Below, piece by piece: positions 37,013 to 46,672 of a DNA stretch of 64,000 bases. Every line of letters begins with the position of its first letter. Positions within the stretch are counted from its first letter, which is position 1. The stretch is taken from contig NZ_JAGTUU010000003.1 in NCBI RefSeq assembly GCF_018224955.1, forward strand, positions 496,001 to 560,000, read 5' to 3'. The notes under the pieces are model-generated. The model ran no database searches, had not been told where the DNA came from, and saw nothing but the letters and a program-made list of their open reading frames with translations. Both the position numbers and the translations under genes were made by a program. The DNA comes from Thetidibacter halocola (GTDB lineage Bacteria > Pseudomonadota > Alphaproteobacteria > Rhodobacterales > Rhodobacteraceae).

Positions 37013-39871
37013 ATGCCGGATCTGAAGCAGATCGAAGTGCGCGGCGCGCGCGAACACAACCTGAAAAGCATCGACGTGGACATTCCGCGCGATCAACTCG
37101 TGGTCATCACGGGCCTGTCGGGGTCGGGAAAGTCGAGCCTCGCCTTCGACACGATCTATGCCGAGGGCCAGCGCCGCTATGTCGAAAGCCTCAGCGCCTA
37201 TGCGCGGCAGTTCCTCGACATGATGGAAAAGCCCGACGTGGATCACATCGCGGGCCTGTCACCCGCCATCTCGATCGAGCAGAAGACGACGTCGAAGAAC
37301 CCCCGGTCGACCGTCGGCACGGTGACAGAGATCTACGACTACATGCGGCTGCTCTTTGCCCGCGTCGGCACGCCCTACAGCCCCGCCACCGGCCTGCCCA
37401 TCGAGGCGCAGCAGGTGCAGGACATGGTCGACCGCGTCATGGCGATGGAGGAGGGCACGCGCGCCTACCTGCTGGCCCCCATCGTGCGCGACCGCAAGGG
37501 CGAATACCGCAAGGAATTCGCCGATCTGCGCAAGCAGGGCTTCCAGCGCGTCAAGGTGAACGGCGAGTTCCACGAGTTGGACGCGCCGCCGACGCTCGAC
37601 AAGAAATTCCGGCACGACATCGATGTTGTGGTGGACCGGATCGTGGTGCGCGAGGGGATGGAGACGCGGCTGGCGGACAGTTTCCGCACCGCGCTGGATC
37701 TGGCCAGCGGCATCGCCGTGCTGGAAACCGCCCCGAAAGAGGGCGATCCCCAACGGATCACCTTTTCCGAGAATTTCGCCTGTCCCGTGTCCGGCTTCAC
37801 CATTCCCGAGATCGAGCCGCGCCTGTTCTCCTTCAACGCGCCCTTCGGGGCCTGCCCGGATTGCGACGGTCTGGGCGTCGAGTTGTTCTTCGACCCGGGC
37901 CTGATGGTGCCGGACGTGACGCTGACCCTCGTGGACGGGGCCATCGCGCCCTGGCGCAAGGGCAAGTCGCCCTATTTCATCCAGACAATCGAGGCCATCG
38001 CGAAACACTACGGCTTCGCCCCCAAGGCCCGGTGGAAAGACCTGCCTGCCCATGTGCAGCAGGTGTTCCTCTATGGCTCGGGTGATGACGAGATCCCGTT
38101 CCGCTATGACGAGGGCGGGCGCGTCTACCAGGTGACGCGCGCCTTCGAGGGCGTCATTCCCAACATGGAACGCCGCTATCGCGAGACGGATTCCAGCTGG
38201 ATCCGTGAAGAGTTCGAGCGGTTCCAGAACAACCGTCCCTGCGGCACCTGCGGCGGCTACCGCCTGCGGGCCGAGGCGCTGGCGGTGCGCATCGGCGGGC
38301 TGCATGTGGGCCAGGTGGTCGAGATGTCGATCAAGGAGGCCTATGCCTGGATCGGGTCGGTCAACGCCACGCTGACACCGCAAAAACAGGAGATAGCCCG
38401 CGCCATCCTGAAGGAGATCGGAGAGCGGCTGGGATTCCTGAATAACGTTGGACTTGAATATCTTACCCTGTCCCGTGCAGCCGGAACATTAAGTGGTGGC
38501 GAAAGCCAGCGCATCCGCCTGGCCAGCCAGATCGGCTCTGGCCTGACGGGCGTGCTGTATGTGCTGGACGAGCCCAGCATCGGGTTGCACCAGCGCGACA
38601 ACGACCGTTTGATCGGCACGCTGAAACACCTGCGCGACCAGGGCAACACGGTGCTGGTGGTCGAGCATGACGAGGACATGATCCGTCAGGCGGACTATGT
38701 GTTCGACATCGGGCCGGGCGCGGGTGTGCATGGCGGGCGCGTCGTGGCCGAGGGCACGCCCGACCAGATCGCCGCCGATACCGCCAGCCTGACCGGACAA
38801 TACCTCTCCGGCACGCGCGAGATCGCGGTGCCCGCCGAGCGGCGCAAGGGCAACGGCAAGAAGCTGACCGTGGTCAAGGCGACGGGCAACAACCTGCGGG
38901 ACGTGACAGCGGAATTCCCGCTGGGCAAGTTCGTCTGCGTGACCGGCGTTTCGGGCGGGGGCAAGTCGACCCTGACCATCGAGACGCTCTACAAGAATGC
39001 CGCGATGAAGCTGAACGGTGCGCGCGAGACGCCCGCCCCCTGCGAGACGATCAAGGGGTTCGAGCATCTCGACAAGGTCATCGACATCGACCAGCGCCCT
39101 ATCGGGCGCACGCCGCGGTCGAACCCGGCGACCTACACCGGCGCGTTCACGCCGATCCGCGACTGGTTCGCCGGCCTGCCCGAAGCCAAGGCACGCGGCT
39201 ACAAGCCGGGGCGCTTCAGCTTCAACGTCAAGGGCGGCCGCTGCGAGGCGTGTCAGGGCGACGGCGTCATCAAGATCGAGATGCACTTCCTGCCCGATGT
39301 TTACGTCACCTGCGAGACCTGCAAGGGCAAGAGATACAACCGGGAAACCCTTGAAATTCATTTCAAGGGCAAGAGCATAGCCGACGTTCTTGATATGACG
39401 GTCGAGGACGCGCAGGAGTTCTTCAAGGCGGTTCCGGTGATCCGTGAAAAGATGGATGCACTGGTTCGTGTCGGCCTTGGCTATGTCAAGGTCGGCCAGC
39501 AGGCCACGACCCTGTCAGGCGGCGAGGCGCAGCGCGTGAAACTGTCCAAGGAACTGGCGAAACGCTCCACCGGGCGCACACTTTATATCTTGGACGAGCC
39601 CACGACCGGCCTGCATTTCGAGGATGTGCGCAAGCTGTTGGAAGTGCTGCATGAACTGGTCGAACAGGGCAACTCGGTAGTGGTGATCGAGCACAATCTC
39701 GACGTCATCAAGACCGCAGACTGGATTATCGACATCGGCCCAGAAGGCGGCGATGGCGGCGGTCTGATCGTTGCGACGGGCACACCCGAGGACGTGGCCG
39801 AGGTTGGCGAAAGCCACACGGGCCGCTACCTGAAACCGATTCTGGCCCACCGCAAGGTGGCCGCTGAGTGA
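37013..39871 (+). CDS. uvrA: UvrABC excinuclease subunit A
   Basis: 952 residues from ATG 37013. Two ABC ATPase halves: Walker A motifs [15 protein letters not shown] and [16 protein letters not shown], signatures [16 protein letters not shown] and [17 protein letters not shown], with Walker B segments [13 protein letters not shown] and [13 protein letters not shown]. Zinc modules are CPDCDGLG near residue 285 with the CGTCGG pair, and [16 protein letters not shown] with [10 protein letters not shown]. It recognises DNA damage and loads UvrB. The LexA box indicates SOS control. Confidence 0.97.
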   Translation: MPDLKQIEVRGAREHNLKSIDVDIPRDQLVVITGLSGSGKSSLAFDTIYAEGQRRYVESLSAYARQFLDMMEKPDVDHIAGLSPAISIEQKTTSKNPRSTVGTVTEIYDYMRLLFARVGTPYSPATGLPIEAQQVQDMVDRVMAMEEGTRAYLLAPIVRDRKGEYRKEFADLRKQGFQRVKVNGEFHELDAPPTLDKKFRHDIDVVVDRIVVREGMETRLADSFRTALDLASGIAVLETAPKEGDPQRITFSENFACPVSGFTIPEIEPRLFSFNAPFGACPDCDGLGVELFFDPGLMVPDVTLTLVDGAIAPWRKGKSPYFIQTIEAIAKHYGFAPKARWKDLPAHVQQVFLYGSGDDEIPFRYDEGGRVYQVTRAFEGVIPNMERRYRETDSSWIREEFERFQNNRPCGTCGGYRLRAEALAVRIGGLHVGQVVEMSIKEAYAWIGSVNATLTPQKQEIARAILKEIGERLGFLNNVGLEYLTLSRAAGTLSGGESQRIRLASQIGSGLTGVLYVLDEPSIGLHQRDNDRLIGTLKHLRDQGNTVLVVEHDEDMIRQADYVFDIGPGAGVHGGRVVAEGTPDQIAADTASLTGQYLSGTREIAVPAERRKGNGKKLTVVKATGNNLRDVTAEFPLGKFVCVTGVSGGGKSTLTIETLYKNAAMKLNGARETPAPCETIKGFEHLDKVIDIDQRPIGRTPRSNPATYTGAFTPIRDWFAGLPEAKARGYKPGRFSFNVKGGRCEACQGDGVIKIEMHFLPDVYVTCETCKGKRYNRETLEIHFKGKSIADVLDMTVEDAQEFFKAVPVIREKMDALVRVGLGYVKVGQQATTLSGGEAQRVKLSKELAKRSTGRTLYILDEPTTGLHFEDVRKLLEVLHELVEQGNSVVVIEHNLDVIKTADWIIDIGPEGGDGGGLIVATGTPEDVAEVGESHTGRYLKPILAHRKVAAE

Positions 39872-39872
39872 C

Positions 39873-40190
39873 CTAGTCGAGAACTGCCGCGATCGCGCCG
39901 ATCAGGTCCAGAACCTCGCGCGTTTCGCGGTCCACGCGGTAGACGTAGTTGCCGACGCGGTAATAGCTTTGACCGGGGTCCAGGCCATAGCGGTCGGGGT
40001 AGCGGATCACGATGTAATCGCGGTCGATGCGGTCGCCGACGCGATAGTGGTCGTGATGCTGTTTCTTTGCGAGCCCCGGAGGAACGCAGGCGGGGCTTTT
40101 CTTTGCGAGGCCAGGCGGGCAGCCCTGCGGGCCGGCCTGCACCGGTGCCGCAAGGGCGATCAGGATCAGGGGAAGGGCGAGGACGCGCAT
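39873..40190 (-). CDS. Small exported RcnB-like protein
   Basis: 105 residues from ATG 40190, preceded by AGGACTTCCC. A signal peptide ends at PVQA-GP. The mature protein has a repeat of PPGLAKK with a Cys before each copy, a His patch (KKQHHDHYR), then an RcnB-like segment (YIVIRYPDRYGLDPGQSYYR followed by VGNYVYRVD). RcnB proteins are periplasmic and linked to metal homeostasis; a metal role here is a guess based on the His and Cys residues. It ends one base after the uvrA stop region. Confidence 0.75.
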   Translation of the reverse strand: MRVLALPLILIALAAPVQAGPQGCPPGLAKKSPACVPPGLAKKQHHDHYRVGDRIDRDYIVIRYPDRYGLDPGQSYYRVGNYVYRVDRETREVLDLIGAIAAVLD

Positions 40191-40315
40191 GGGAAGTCCT
40201 TTCGCATCTGCGTTCACATGCGAGACAAATACCCCTGCGCGTCGCCTTGTTCCAACGGGATCGTCACCTGCAGCGGATGACCGCCGACAGGCTGGCGCGG
40301 TTCCGCCTGTGGCCG

Positions 40316-40519
40316 TCAGCCCTTGGTCTTGCAGGTGTTGATGCCCAGCATCGCGTAGGGCGGGCAGGTGCCCAGCGCAGCGGTCGCCAGCATCACGAGT
40401 CCGACGATCAGGGCGATCCATTTCAGCACGCCCGCGGCAGTGAAGAAGACGACCAGCGCGACGATGCCGACGATGGCGCGGATCAGGCGGTCGGTGGAGC
40501 CGACATTCTTGGCAAACAT
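40316..40519 (-). CDS. DUF2892 (YgaP-like transmembrane) protein
   Basis: 67 residues. The N terminus MFAKNVGSTDRLIRAIVGI is the DUF2892 signature, followed by two hydrophobic segments (ALVVFFTAAGVLKWIALIVG and LVMLATAALG) and CPPYAMLGINTCKTK. It is a small inner-membrane protein, like the membrane part of YgaP without its rhodanese domain. It lies 72 bases downstream of a Crp/Fnr regulator on the same strand. These small proteins often accompany sulfur or redox genes. Confidence 0.9.
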   Translation of the reverse strand: MFAKNVGSTDRLIRAIVGIVALVVFFTAAGVLKWIALIVGLVMLATAALGTCPPYAMLGINTCKTKG

Positions 40520-40591
40520 TGTGTAACCCTCCGGTTTGATTCGATGTGAAGGAAGGTTAACGCGACTCGGTGCCTTCTGTCGGTGACATGG

Positions 40592-41266
40592 TCACATTGC
40601 AGCGTCGCTTTCTGCAAGGCTGCGCAGCGTCGTCTCGTCGCAGAGCAGGACCGCCCCGCGTTCCAGCCGCACCAGACCGCGCCGCGCCAGCGCATCCAGC
40701 CGGCGCGAGATCACCTCGCGGGCCGAGCCGATCATCACGGCCAGTTCGGCATGGGTGGCCTCGACCCGTCCGGCGTCGGCGCGCTCCAGCAGGCATTGCG
40801 CCAGCCGCGCCTCGACCCGGGTGAAGGCGACGCGTTCGAGCAGGTGCATCATGGATTGCATTCGCGCGGCGAAGGCGCGGAAGACAAAGGCGCGAAAGGC
40901 CGCGTCGCCGTCCATCAGCCGCAGGAACATCTCTCGCGGGATCAGGACCAGGCGGCACTCGGTTCGGGTGATCGCCTCGCCGGAATAATCCTCGCTGCCC
41001 AGCAGGCTGAGCGTGGATTGCACGCAGCTTTGTCCCGGCTCGACGGCGTAAAGCAGGATGTCGCGCCCGGTAGGACCGGTCAGAAAGACCTCGATCCGCC
41101 CGGACAGCACGACGACAAAGCCCATGGCGGCCTCGCCGGGGTGGAACAGCGCCGTGCCTTGCGGCACGGTTTGCGGGATCAGCCCGCGCAGCGCGGTGCG
41201 GCTGGCATCCGCCAGGGGCGGCAGCGAGCGGTCTGCCGTCCAGTCGGGCAGGTCAGCCGCGGCCAC
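40592..41266 (-). CDS. Crp/Fnr-family transcription regulator
   Basis: 224 residues if started at GTG 41266, which overlaps the end of the upstream hydrolase-dehydrogenase gene by 14 bases; no convincing ribosome-binding site marks the start. The cyclic-nucleotide-binding-like domain (GTALFHPGEAAMGFVVVLSG) is followed by a Crp-type helix-turn-helix (THAELAVMIGSAREVISRRL). No N-terminal Cys cluster of the Fnr kind is visible, so an Fe-S oxygen sensor is unlikely. The target may include the DUF2892 gene just downstream. Confidence 0.85.
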   Translation of the reverse strand: MAAADLPDWTADRSLPPLADASRTALRGLIPQTVPQGTALFHPGEAAMGFVVVLSGRIEVFLTGPTGRDILLYAVEPGQSCVQSTLSLLGSEDYSGEAITRTECRLVLIPREMFLRLMDGDAAFRAFVFRAFAARMQSMMHLLERVAFTRVEARLAQCLLERADAGRVEATHAELAVMIGSAREVISRRLDALARRGLVRLERGAVLLCDETTLRSLAESDAAM

Positions 41267-43166
41267 GGGACTCGAACCGCGGCAGCATGGCGCTGAAATC
41301 GCGGCCCTTGCCGTCCTCCTGCTCGACGAAACGGCGGTAAAGCTCCATCGCGGCCTCACCCATGGGCGTGTCGGCATCGACCGAATCGGCAGCCTGCTGC
41401 GACAGGCGCAGATCCTTCAGCATCAGGTCGGCTGCGAATCCGGGCTTGTAATCGTTGTCGGCGGGCGTTTTCGGGCCGATCCCGGGCGCCGGGCAATAGG
41501 TGTTCATCGACCAGCTGGACCCGGACGAGGTGCTGACCACGTCGAACATCGCCTGGCGCGACAGGCCCAGCTTGTCGGCCAGGGCAAAAGCCTCGCAGGT
41601 GGCGATCATGGTCACGCCGAGGATCATGTTGTTGCAGATCTTGGCGGCCTGGCCGTTGCCCGATGGGCCGCAATGCACCGCCTTCTGGCCCATCACGTCG
41701 AAGAGCGGGCGCGCCGCTTCGAAGGCGGCCTTGCTGCCGCCCACCATGAAGGTCAGCGTGCCCGCCGCGGCACCGCCCACACCGCCCGACACCGGCGCGT
41801 CCAGCGCGCCGAGGCTTGCCTCGTCGGCCTGGTGGGCGACGGCGCGGGCGCTGTCCACGTCGACAGTGGAGCAATCGAGCAGGATCGCGCCGGGGCGCAT
41901 GACAGGAATGACATCATCGGCCACGGCGCGCAGGATCGTCCCGTTGGGCAGCATGGTCACCACCACGTCGGCCCCCTCGGCGGCAGCGCGGGCAGAAGCG
42001 GCGGGGGTGACGCCCTCGGCGGTCAGGCCCGCCACGTCGAAGCCCTTTACCTCGTGCCCGGCCCTGACCAGGTTGGCGGCCATGGGCGCGCCCATGTTTC
42101 CCAGTCCGATGAATCCGATCTTCATGCTCTTCTCCCTGAAATCCAGCTTGTCGTCGCCCAGCGGCATCAGCATCTTCGACACCGCCACGGCCGGAACGTC
42201 GCCGTCAGCGTAGTGCCATCGGGGCGACTTGTCCTTGTCGATGATCGCGGCGCGGATGCCTTCGAGAAAGTCGCCATGCTCCATGATCCGATGGCTGACG
42301 CGGTATTCCAGTTCCAGCGCCTTGCGGATGGTCAGCGAGGGGCCACGCAGGCGGTGGATCATGCCGACCGTGACGGCCAATGACAGCGGCGCGCAGCGCG
42401 CCATCGCCTCCAGCGCCTGCGCGGCAAAGGGAGTGCCATCATGGCGCAGGCTGTTGACGATGTCGCGCGCGGTCTCGCCGGCGAACAGCGCGTCGATCTG
42501 CGTTTGCTGTGCCGCCAGGGGGCTGTCGGGGACGGGCAGGGCGGCGCCCGCCACGACCGAGGCATCGCCCGTCTCGCAGAGCAGGGTCTTGAGTGTGCGC
42601 CACTCGATCTCGGTGATGTAATGGTCGGCGAAACCGGCATGGATCGCATCGCCCGGCCCCATGCGGGCCGCGGTCAGGCCCAGGTATTCGCCCAGCCGTC
42701 CCGGCGCGCGCGCCAGCAGGAAGGAGCCGCCCACGTCGGGCACGAAGCCGATGCCGCATTCGGGCATGGAAATCCGGGTGCTGTCGCAGACGATGCGGTG
42801 GCTGCAATGTCCGCCCAGACCGACGCCGCCACCCATGGTGAAGCCGTGCAGGAAGGAGACGATCGGCTTGGGGTATTCCGCCAGCTTGGCGTTCAGCCGG
42901 TATTCGTCGCGCCAGAAGCGGCGGCCATACTCAAAGTCGCCGGCCTTGCCGGTGCGATACATCTCGGCGATATCGCCGCCTGCGCAGAAGGCGCGCTCGC
43001 CTTCGGCGTCGATCAGGACGAGGTCGATGGCGGGATCCTCGCGCCAGAGGTCCAGCGCGCGTTCCGTGGCGAGGCACATCTCGTAGGTCAGCGCATTCAG
43101 CGCCTTCGGCCGGGCCAGGGTTATGCGGCCGGCGCGGCCCTCGGTGCGGATATGGATGTCTGACAT
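41253..43166 (-). CDS. In-frame fusion: 3-hydroxyisobutyryl-CoA hydrolase + 3-hydroxyisobutyrate dehydrogenase
   Basis: 637 residues without a stop. Residues 1-347 are a crotonase-fold hydrolase of the HIBCH type (FLHGFTMGGGVGLGGHCSHR, MPECGIGFVPDVGGSFLLA). Met348 begins a complete dehydrogenase of MmsB type (MKIGFIGLGNMGAPMAANL, GNGQAAKICNNMILG with the catalytic Lys). The two catalyse successive steps of valine breakdown: hydrolysis of 3-hydroxyisobutyryl-CoA, then oxidation to methylmalonate semialdehyde. Each part has the normal length of the separate enzyme, and the junction LDFREKS-MKIG retains a strong internal ribosome-binding site. It is either a true fusion, two nested products, or a lost stop codon. 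Confidence 0.85.
   Translation of the reverse strand: MSDIHIRTEGRAGRITLARPKALNALTYEMCLATERALDLWREDPAIDLVLIDAEGERAFCAGGDIAEMYRTGKAGDFEYGRRFWRDEYRLNAKLAEYPKPIVSFLHGFTMGGGVGLGGHCSHRIVCDSTRISMPECGIGFVPDVGGSFLLARAPGRLGEYLGLTAARMGPGDAIHAGFADHYITEIEWRTLKTLLCETGDASVVAGAALPVPDSPLAAQQTQIDALFAGETARDIVNSLRHDGTPFAAQALEAMARCAPLSLAVTVGMIHRLRGPSLTIRKALELEYRVSHRIMEHGDFLEGIRAAIIDKDKSPRWHYADGDVPAVAVSKMLMPLGDDKLDFREKSMKIGFIGLGNMGAPMAANLVRAGHEVKGFDVAGLTAEGVTPAASARAAAEGADVVVTMLPNGTILRAVADDVIPVMRPGAILLDCSTVDVDSARAVAHQADEASLGALDAPVSGGVGGAAAGTLTFMVGGSKAAFEAARPLFDVMGQKAVHCGPSGNGQAAKICNNMILGVTMIATCEAFALADKLGLSRQAMFDVVSTSSGSSWSMNTYCPAPGIGPKTPADNDYKPGFAADLMLKDLRLSQQAADSVDADTPMGEAAMELYRRFVEQEDGKGRDFSAMLPRFESRGRG
42123..42137 (-). 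promoter_or_regulatory. mmsB: Internal ribosome-binding site and ATG for the dehydrogenase part (mmsB)
   Basis: On the minus strand AGGGAGAAGAGC precedes ATG 42125 within the fused frame. Spacing and strength suit independent translation of a 290-residue MmsB (41253-42125). Confidence 0.6.
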
Positions 43167-43208
43167 GGCGGCGTCGGTCCTTGTTCCGGCGGCGGGGCGA
43201 GGCGGCTG

Positions 43209-43256
43209 TCTGCCGTCTCGCGCTCCCCCGAGGATATTTGAGGCCAGAAGAAAAGG
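43209..43256 (+). repeat. GC-rich intergenic repeat, short relative
   Basis: CGCTCCCCCGAGGATATTTG then AGGCCAGAAGAAAAG. Same order as the ends of the repeats at 20705 and 57590 but without the leading hairpin. It fills the 97-bp gap between the fused gene and the acyl-CoA dehydrogenase. Confidence 0.55.
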
Positions 43257-43263
43257 GAAAGGG

Positions 43264-44403
43264 TCAGCGAGCGAGCATCTGGCGCGCCACGATCAGGCGC
43301 ATGATCTCGTTCGTGCCTTCGAGGATCTGGTGCACGCGCAGGTCGCGGACCAGTTTCTCGATGCCGTAATCGGCGAGATAGCCGTAGCCGCCATGCAGTT
43401 GCAGGCACTGGTCGACGATGCGTGAGCCGGCCTCTGTCACGAATTTCTTGGCCATGGCGCAGAATTTCGTGGCGTCAGGCTGTTGCGTGTCGAGTTTCCA
43501 GGCGGCCTGGCGCAGAAAGGTGCGGGCGGCCTGAAGCTCGATCTCCATGTCGGCGAGGCGGAATTGCAGCGCCTGGAACTGGTCGATGCTCTGGCCGAAT
43601 GCCTTGCGTTCCGACATGTATTTCAGCGTGGCGTCGAGCCCGGCCTGCGCCGCGCCCAGCGAGCAGGCTGCGATGTTGAGCCGTCCGCCATCGAGCCCGG
43701 CCATGGCATAGCGAAAGCCCATACCTTCCTCGCCCACGAGGTTTTCCTGCGGCACGCGGCAATCGTCGAACTGGACCTGGCGGGTGGGCTGGGATTTCCA
43801 GCCCATCTTGTCCTCGAGTCCGCCGAAGCTGAGGCCCGGCGCGCCGTCCTCGACATAGAGGGTCGAGATGCCCTTGGGCCCGTCCTGCCCGGTGCGGCAC
43901 ATCACAAGGTAGGCGTCGGAATATCCGCCACCCGAGATGAAGGCCTTGGTCCCGTTTAGGACGTAGCCCTCGTTCGTCCTGTCGGCGCGGGTTTTCAGCG
44001 CGGCGGCGTCAGAGCCCGATCCCGGTTCGGTCAGGCAGTAGCTGAGCACCGTCTCCATGGTCAGGGCGCGGGGCAGCAGGCGAGCCTTGATCTCGTCCGA
44101 GCCGAAACTGTCGATCATCCGGGCGCACATGTTGTGGATCGACAGGAAGGCCGCAACAGACGGGCAGGCCATCGAGAGCGCCTCGAAGACCAGCGTCGCG
44201 TCGAGCCGCGTCAGGCCCGAGCCGCCCGACTCCTCGGAGACGTAGAGCCCGCCGAAACCGAGTTCAGCAAGGCGTGGCCATAGGTCTTTCGGAATCGTGC
44301 CCTGCGCCTCCCATGAGCGAGCATGGGGCGCGATTTGCTCCTGTCCGAAGGCGTGGGCCATGTCGAAGATGGCGGTCTGTTCCTCGGAAAGCGCGAAATC
44401 CAT
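43264..44403 (-). CDS. Acyl-CoA dehydrogenase, probably isobutyryl-CoA dehydrogenase
   Basis: 379 residues, start after GGGAGGGTCTC. FAD flavoenzyme: CLTEPGSGSDAAALKTRA, FISGGGYSDAYLVM, the C-terminal QLHGGYGYLADYGIEKLVRD (flavin contact) and ILEGTNEIMRLIVARQML with the catalytic Glu region. Placed directly upstream of the 3-hydroxyisobutyryl-CoA hydrolase, it most likely oxidises isobutyryl-CoA to methacrylyl-CoA in valine catabolism. The hydratase for the next step is not seen between them. Confidence 0.9.
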   Translation of the reverse strand: MDFALSEEQTAIFDMAHAFGQEQIAPHARSWEAQGTIPKDLWPRLAELGFGGLYVSEESGGSGLTRLDATLVFEALSMACPSVAAFLSIHNMCARMIDSFGSDEIKARLLPRALTMETVLSYCLTEPGSGSDAAALKTRADRTNEGYVLNGTKAFISGGGYSDAYLVMCRTGQDGPKGISTLYVEDGAPGLSFGGLEDKMGWKSQPTRQVQFDDCRVPQENLVGEEGMGFRYAMAGLDGGRLNIAACSLGAAQAGLDATLKYMSERKAFGQSIDQFQALQFRLADMEIELQAARTFLRQAAWKLDTQQPDATKFCAMAKKFVTEAGSRIVDQCLQLHGGYGYLADYGIEKLVRDLRVHQILEGTNEIMRLIVARQMLAR

Positions 44404-44473
44404 GAGACCCTCCCAGGCTGTGAATTGAACGTTTGTTCAGATTGTGACGGAAGGGGCGCGCCGTTGCAAGGGG

Positions 44474-45391
44474 CTAGAGGTCTGGCAGAGTCCACATGTC
44501 GCCATAGTGGCGATCCCATTCGGGCGGCGAATAGGGCATCATGCCCGAACCACGGTACAGCGTGAGTTCGTTCAGGACGATCCGTTCGTCGGTGAACAGG
44601 AAATCGACACGGACCATGTCGAACTGTGCGCCGATGCGGCGGGCGACATCGAGCATCCGCTCGAACAGGATGGGTTTCGGCGGCAGGATACCCTTGTCGA
44701 GATCGGCGTTGCTCCAGGGAAGCTCTGTCCAGGTGTCGTCGCAGATGTGCTGCGTCATGCTGCCGAAGCGGTCGTCATCCCAGAAGATGAACCCGCACTG
44801 GTCGCGGAACATCGAGAATTTCAGGTCGTCCGGCACCGTGCTGTCGGGCTTCTGGATCATCTCCTCGGCGATGATGCGGCGCGGGATGTGCTGGTAGGCC
44901 CATTCGTGCTTGCGAACCGCGTAGCTGCGGCGCAGCCAGCGGCGCATTTCCTCGCGCAGGCGGTCCTCGTCGCGCGGCTCGCCCTCGCGCAGGAAGATGT
45001 TCCAGCCGCTGCCGTGGTTGGCCTTGAACACGACATTTGCCGGCAGGGCGGCAAAGTCTATCCGATCGGGATCGTCGGTGGCGAGGTGCAGACGGGGGAG
45101 GATGTCGGCTGCGTCCGGCCCCAGCAGATCCTGCACGTATCCGCGCAGCCGCAGCTTGTCCGACACGATCGGGAAGAGCGGATTGCGGTCGTTGATCTTC
45201 CGCCACTGGACCTTTTCGTTGTAGGTCTTCGGCGTCTTGAGGTTCGGCTCGTAGCCGACACGCTCGCGGAACATGCGCCGCAGGTGGGGATAGCCCGCCA
45301 GCGCATCCAGCCGGGCCAGCGCCTGTTCGCGCGTCTCGACAAGCCAGTCCTGCAAGGCGGACCGGCGGCGGAACGGCTTCTGGAAATGCAT
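44474..45391 (-). CDS. TupA-like ATP-grasp protein (polysaccharide biosynthesis)
   Basis: 305 residues from ATG 45391 after ACGAGGGCAGCC. It matches the TupA-like ATP-grasp family: TPKTYNEKVQWRKINDRNPL, VVFKANHGSGWNIFL, RIIAEEMIQKPD, DLKFSMFRDQCGFIFW, and the metal-site segment DMVRVDFLFTDERIVLNELT. TupA homologues attach teichuronopeptide-type amino acids or act in capsule and exopolysaccharide synthesis. Its divergent neighbour is a GT4 glycosyltransferase, which supports a glycan role; the product is unknown. Confidence 0.87.
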   Translation of the reverse strand: MHFQKPFRRRSALQDWLVETREQALARLDALAGYPHLRRMFRERVGYEPNLKTPKTYNEKVQWRKINDRNPLFPIVSDKLRLRGYVQDLLGPDAADILPRLHLATDDPDRIDFAALPANVVFKANHGSGWNIFLREGEPRDEDRLREEMRRWLRRSYAVRKHEWAYQHIPRRIIAEEMIQKPDSTVPDDLKFSMFRDQCGFIFWDDDRFGSMTQHICDDTWTELPWSNADLDKGILPPKPILFERMLDVARRIGAQFDMVRVDFLFTDERIVLNELTLYRGSGMMPYSPPEWDRHYGDMWTLPDL

Positions 45392-45523
45392 GGCTGCCCT
45401 CGTCATCAACGCGCGCGGCTTGTCTATCGGGACGCGCTGGCGGCGACAAGCGGCGGCTTGTTCGTTGCGTTCCGGGATGGGGCGCGCTAAGGCCGATCGC
45501 GCAGCGACGCGCGAGGTGGTCCT

Positions 45524-46672
45524 TTGAAATCCTGCATTGCGACCGGCGATTACTTCCGGCTGGGCGAGACCTTTGTCAATCGTCATATCGACAAGCTGTT
45601 CGGTGGCGAGACCTGCATCGTGGCCGGGCGCTGGAATGGCGAGAACCCGTCCGGGAGGCCGATCTTCGTGCGGCGGCAGCGTGGCTCGAGCGTGGCGGAC
45701 CTGCTGGTGGCGCCCTACTGGCTGACGATGAACACGCTGCGGCATGGCACGTCGCGCCATCCGTTCGGCTCTGCCAGGCGGGATCTGGTGTCCTTCCTGC
45801 GGCAGAACGGCGTCGAGGTGATCCTGGCGGAGTTCGGCACGCAGGCGCTGGCGCTGGCACCACTGGCCAACGAGATGGACATCCCCATCTTCACCTATTT
45901 CCGGGGCACGGACGCCTCCAAGAGCATCCAGTCGCCGCGCATCGTGCAAGCCTATCGCAAGATGATGCCGCGCCTGGCAGGTGTATTCTCGGTGTCGCAG
46001 TTCCTGCTGGACAACCTCGCACGGGTCGGTGTCACGCATCCCAATGCCCACGTCATCCCCTCGGGGGTGAATGTCCGCACGGTCCGACCCGGCGACAAGG
46101 TGGCGCTGAAATGCCTGGCCGTGGGGCGCTTCGTCGAGAAGAAGGCGCCGGAGATCACCCTTCGCGCCTTTGCCGAGGCCGCGCGGGACGTCGCGGAGGC
46201 AAGCCTGACCATGATCGGCGACGGGCCGCTGCTGGAGCGGTGCCGCGCGCTGGCGGGCGAGTTGGGCGTGGCCGACAAGGTGGTGTTGCCGGGCGCCATG
46301 CCTCATGCGGCGGTGCTGGCGGAACTGGCCGGCACGCAGGTCTTCCTGCAGCATTCCATCACGGCGAAGGATGGCAATACCGAAGGCCTGCCGACCGCCA
46401 TCCAGGAGGCGCTGGCTTGCGGCTGCGCCGTGGTCTCGACGCGCCATGCGGGCATTCCCGAGGCGGTGGACGAGGGAGAGACCGGCTGGCTTGTCGACGA
46501 GTTCGACACCGAAGGCTACACGCGGCACATCGCAGAGGCGCTGCGGCTGCCCGCCGGCCGCCTGGCCGAGATGGGGCTGATGGCGCGGCAGGTGGCGGAA
46601 GCTCGGTTCGACAACGACGCGCTGCTGCACAAGCTCGAGACCCGGATTCTCGAGGCGATGGGCCGGTCATAG
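45524..46672 (+). CDS. GT4-family glycosyltransferase
   Basis: 382 residues. The frame begins at TTG 45524 with GAGGTGG seven bases before it; a rare start but no better one fits the conserved N terminus ([20 protein letters not shown]). The GT-B fold C-terminal half shows [32 protein letters not shown], and the donor-sugar motif [32 protein letters not shown] is typical of colanic-acid WcaL-type transferases. Its stop overlaps the stop of the YbdK-type ligase by six bases, tail to tail. Confidence 0.88.
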   Translation: MKSCIATGDYFRLGETFVNRHIDKLFGGETCIVAGRWNGENPSGRPIFVRRQRGSSVADLLVAPYWLTMNTLRHGTSRHPFGSARRDLVSFLRQNGVEVILAEFGTQALALAPLANEMDIPIFTYFRGTDASKSIQSPRIVQAYRKMMPRLAGVFSVSQFLLDNLARVGVTHPNAHVIPSGVNVRTVRPGDKVALKCLAVGRFVEKKAPEITLRAFAEAARDVAEASLTMIGDGPLLERCRALAGELGVADKVVLPGAMPHAAVLAELAGTQVFLQHSITAKDGNTEGLPTAIQEALACGCAVVSTRHAGIPEAVDEGETGWLVDEFDTEGYTRHIAEALRLPAGRLAEMGLMARQVAEARFDNDALLHKLETRILEAMGRS

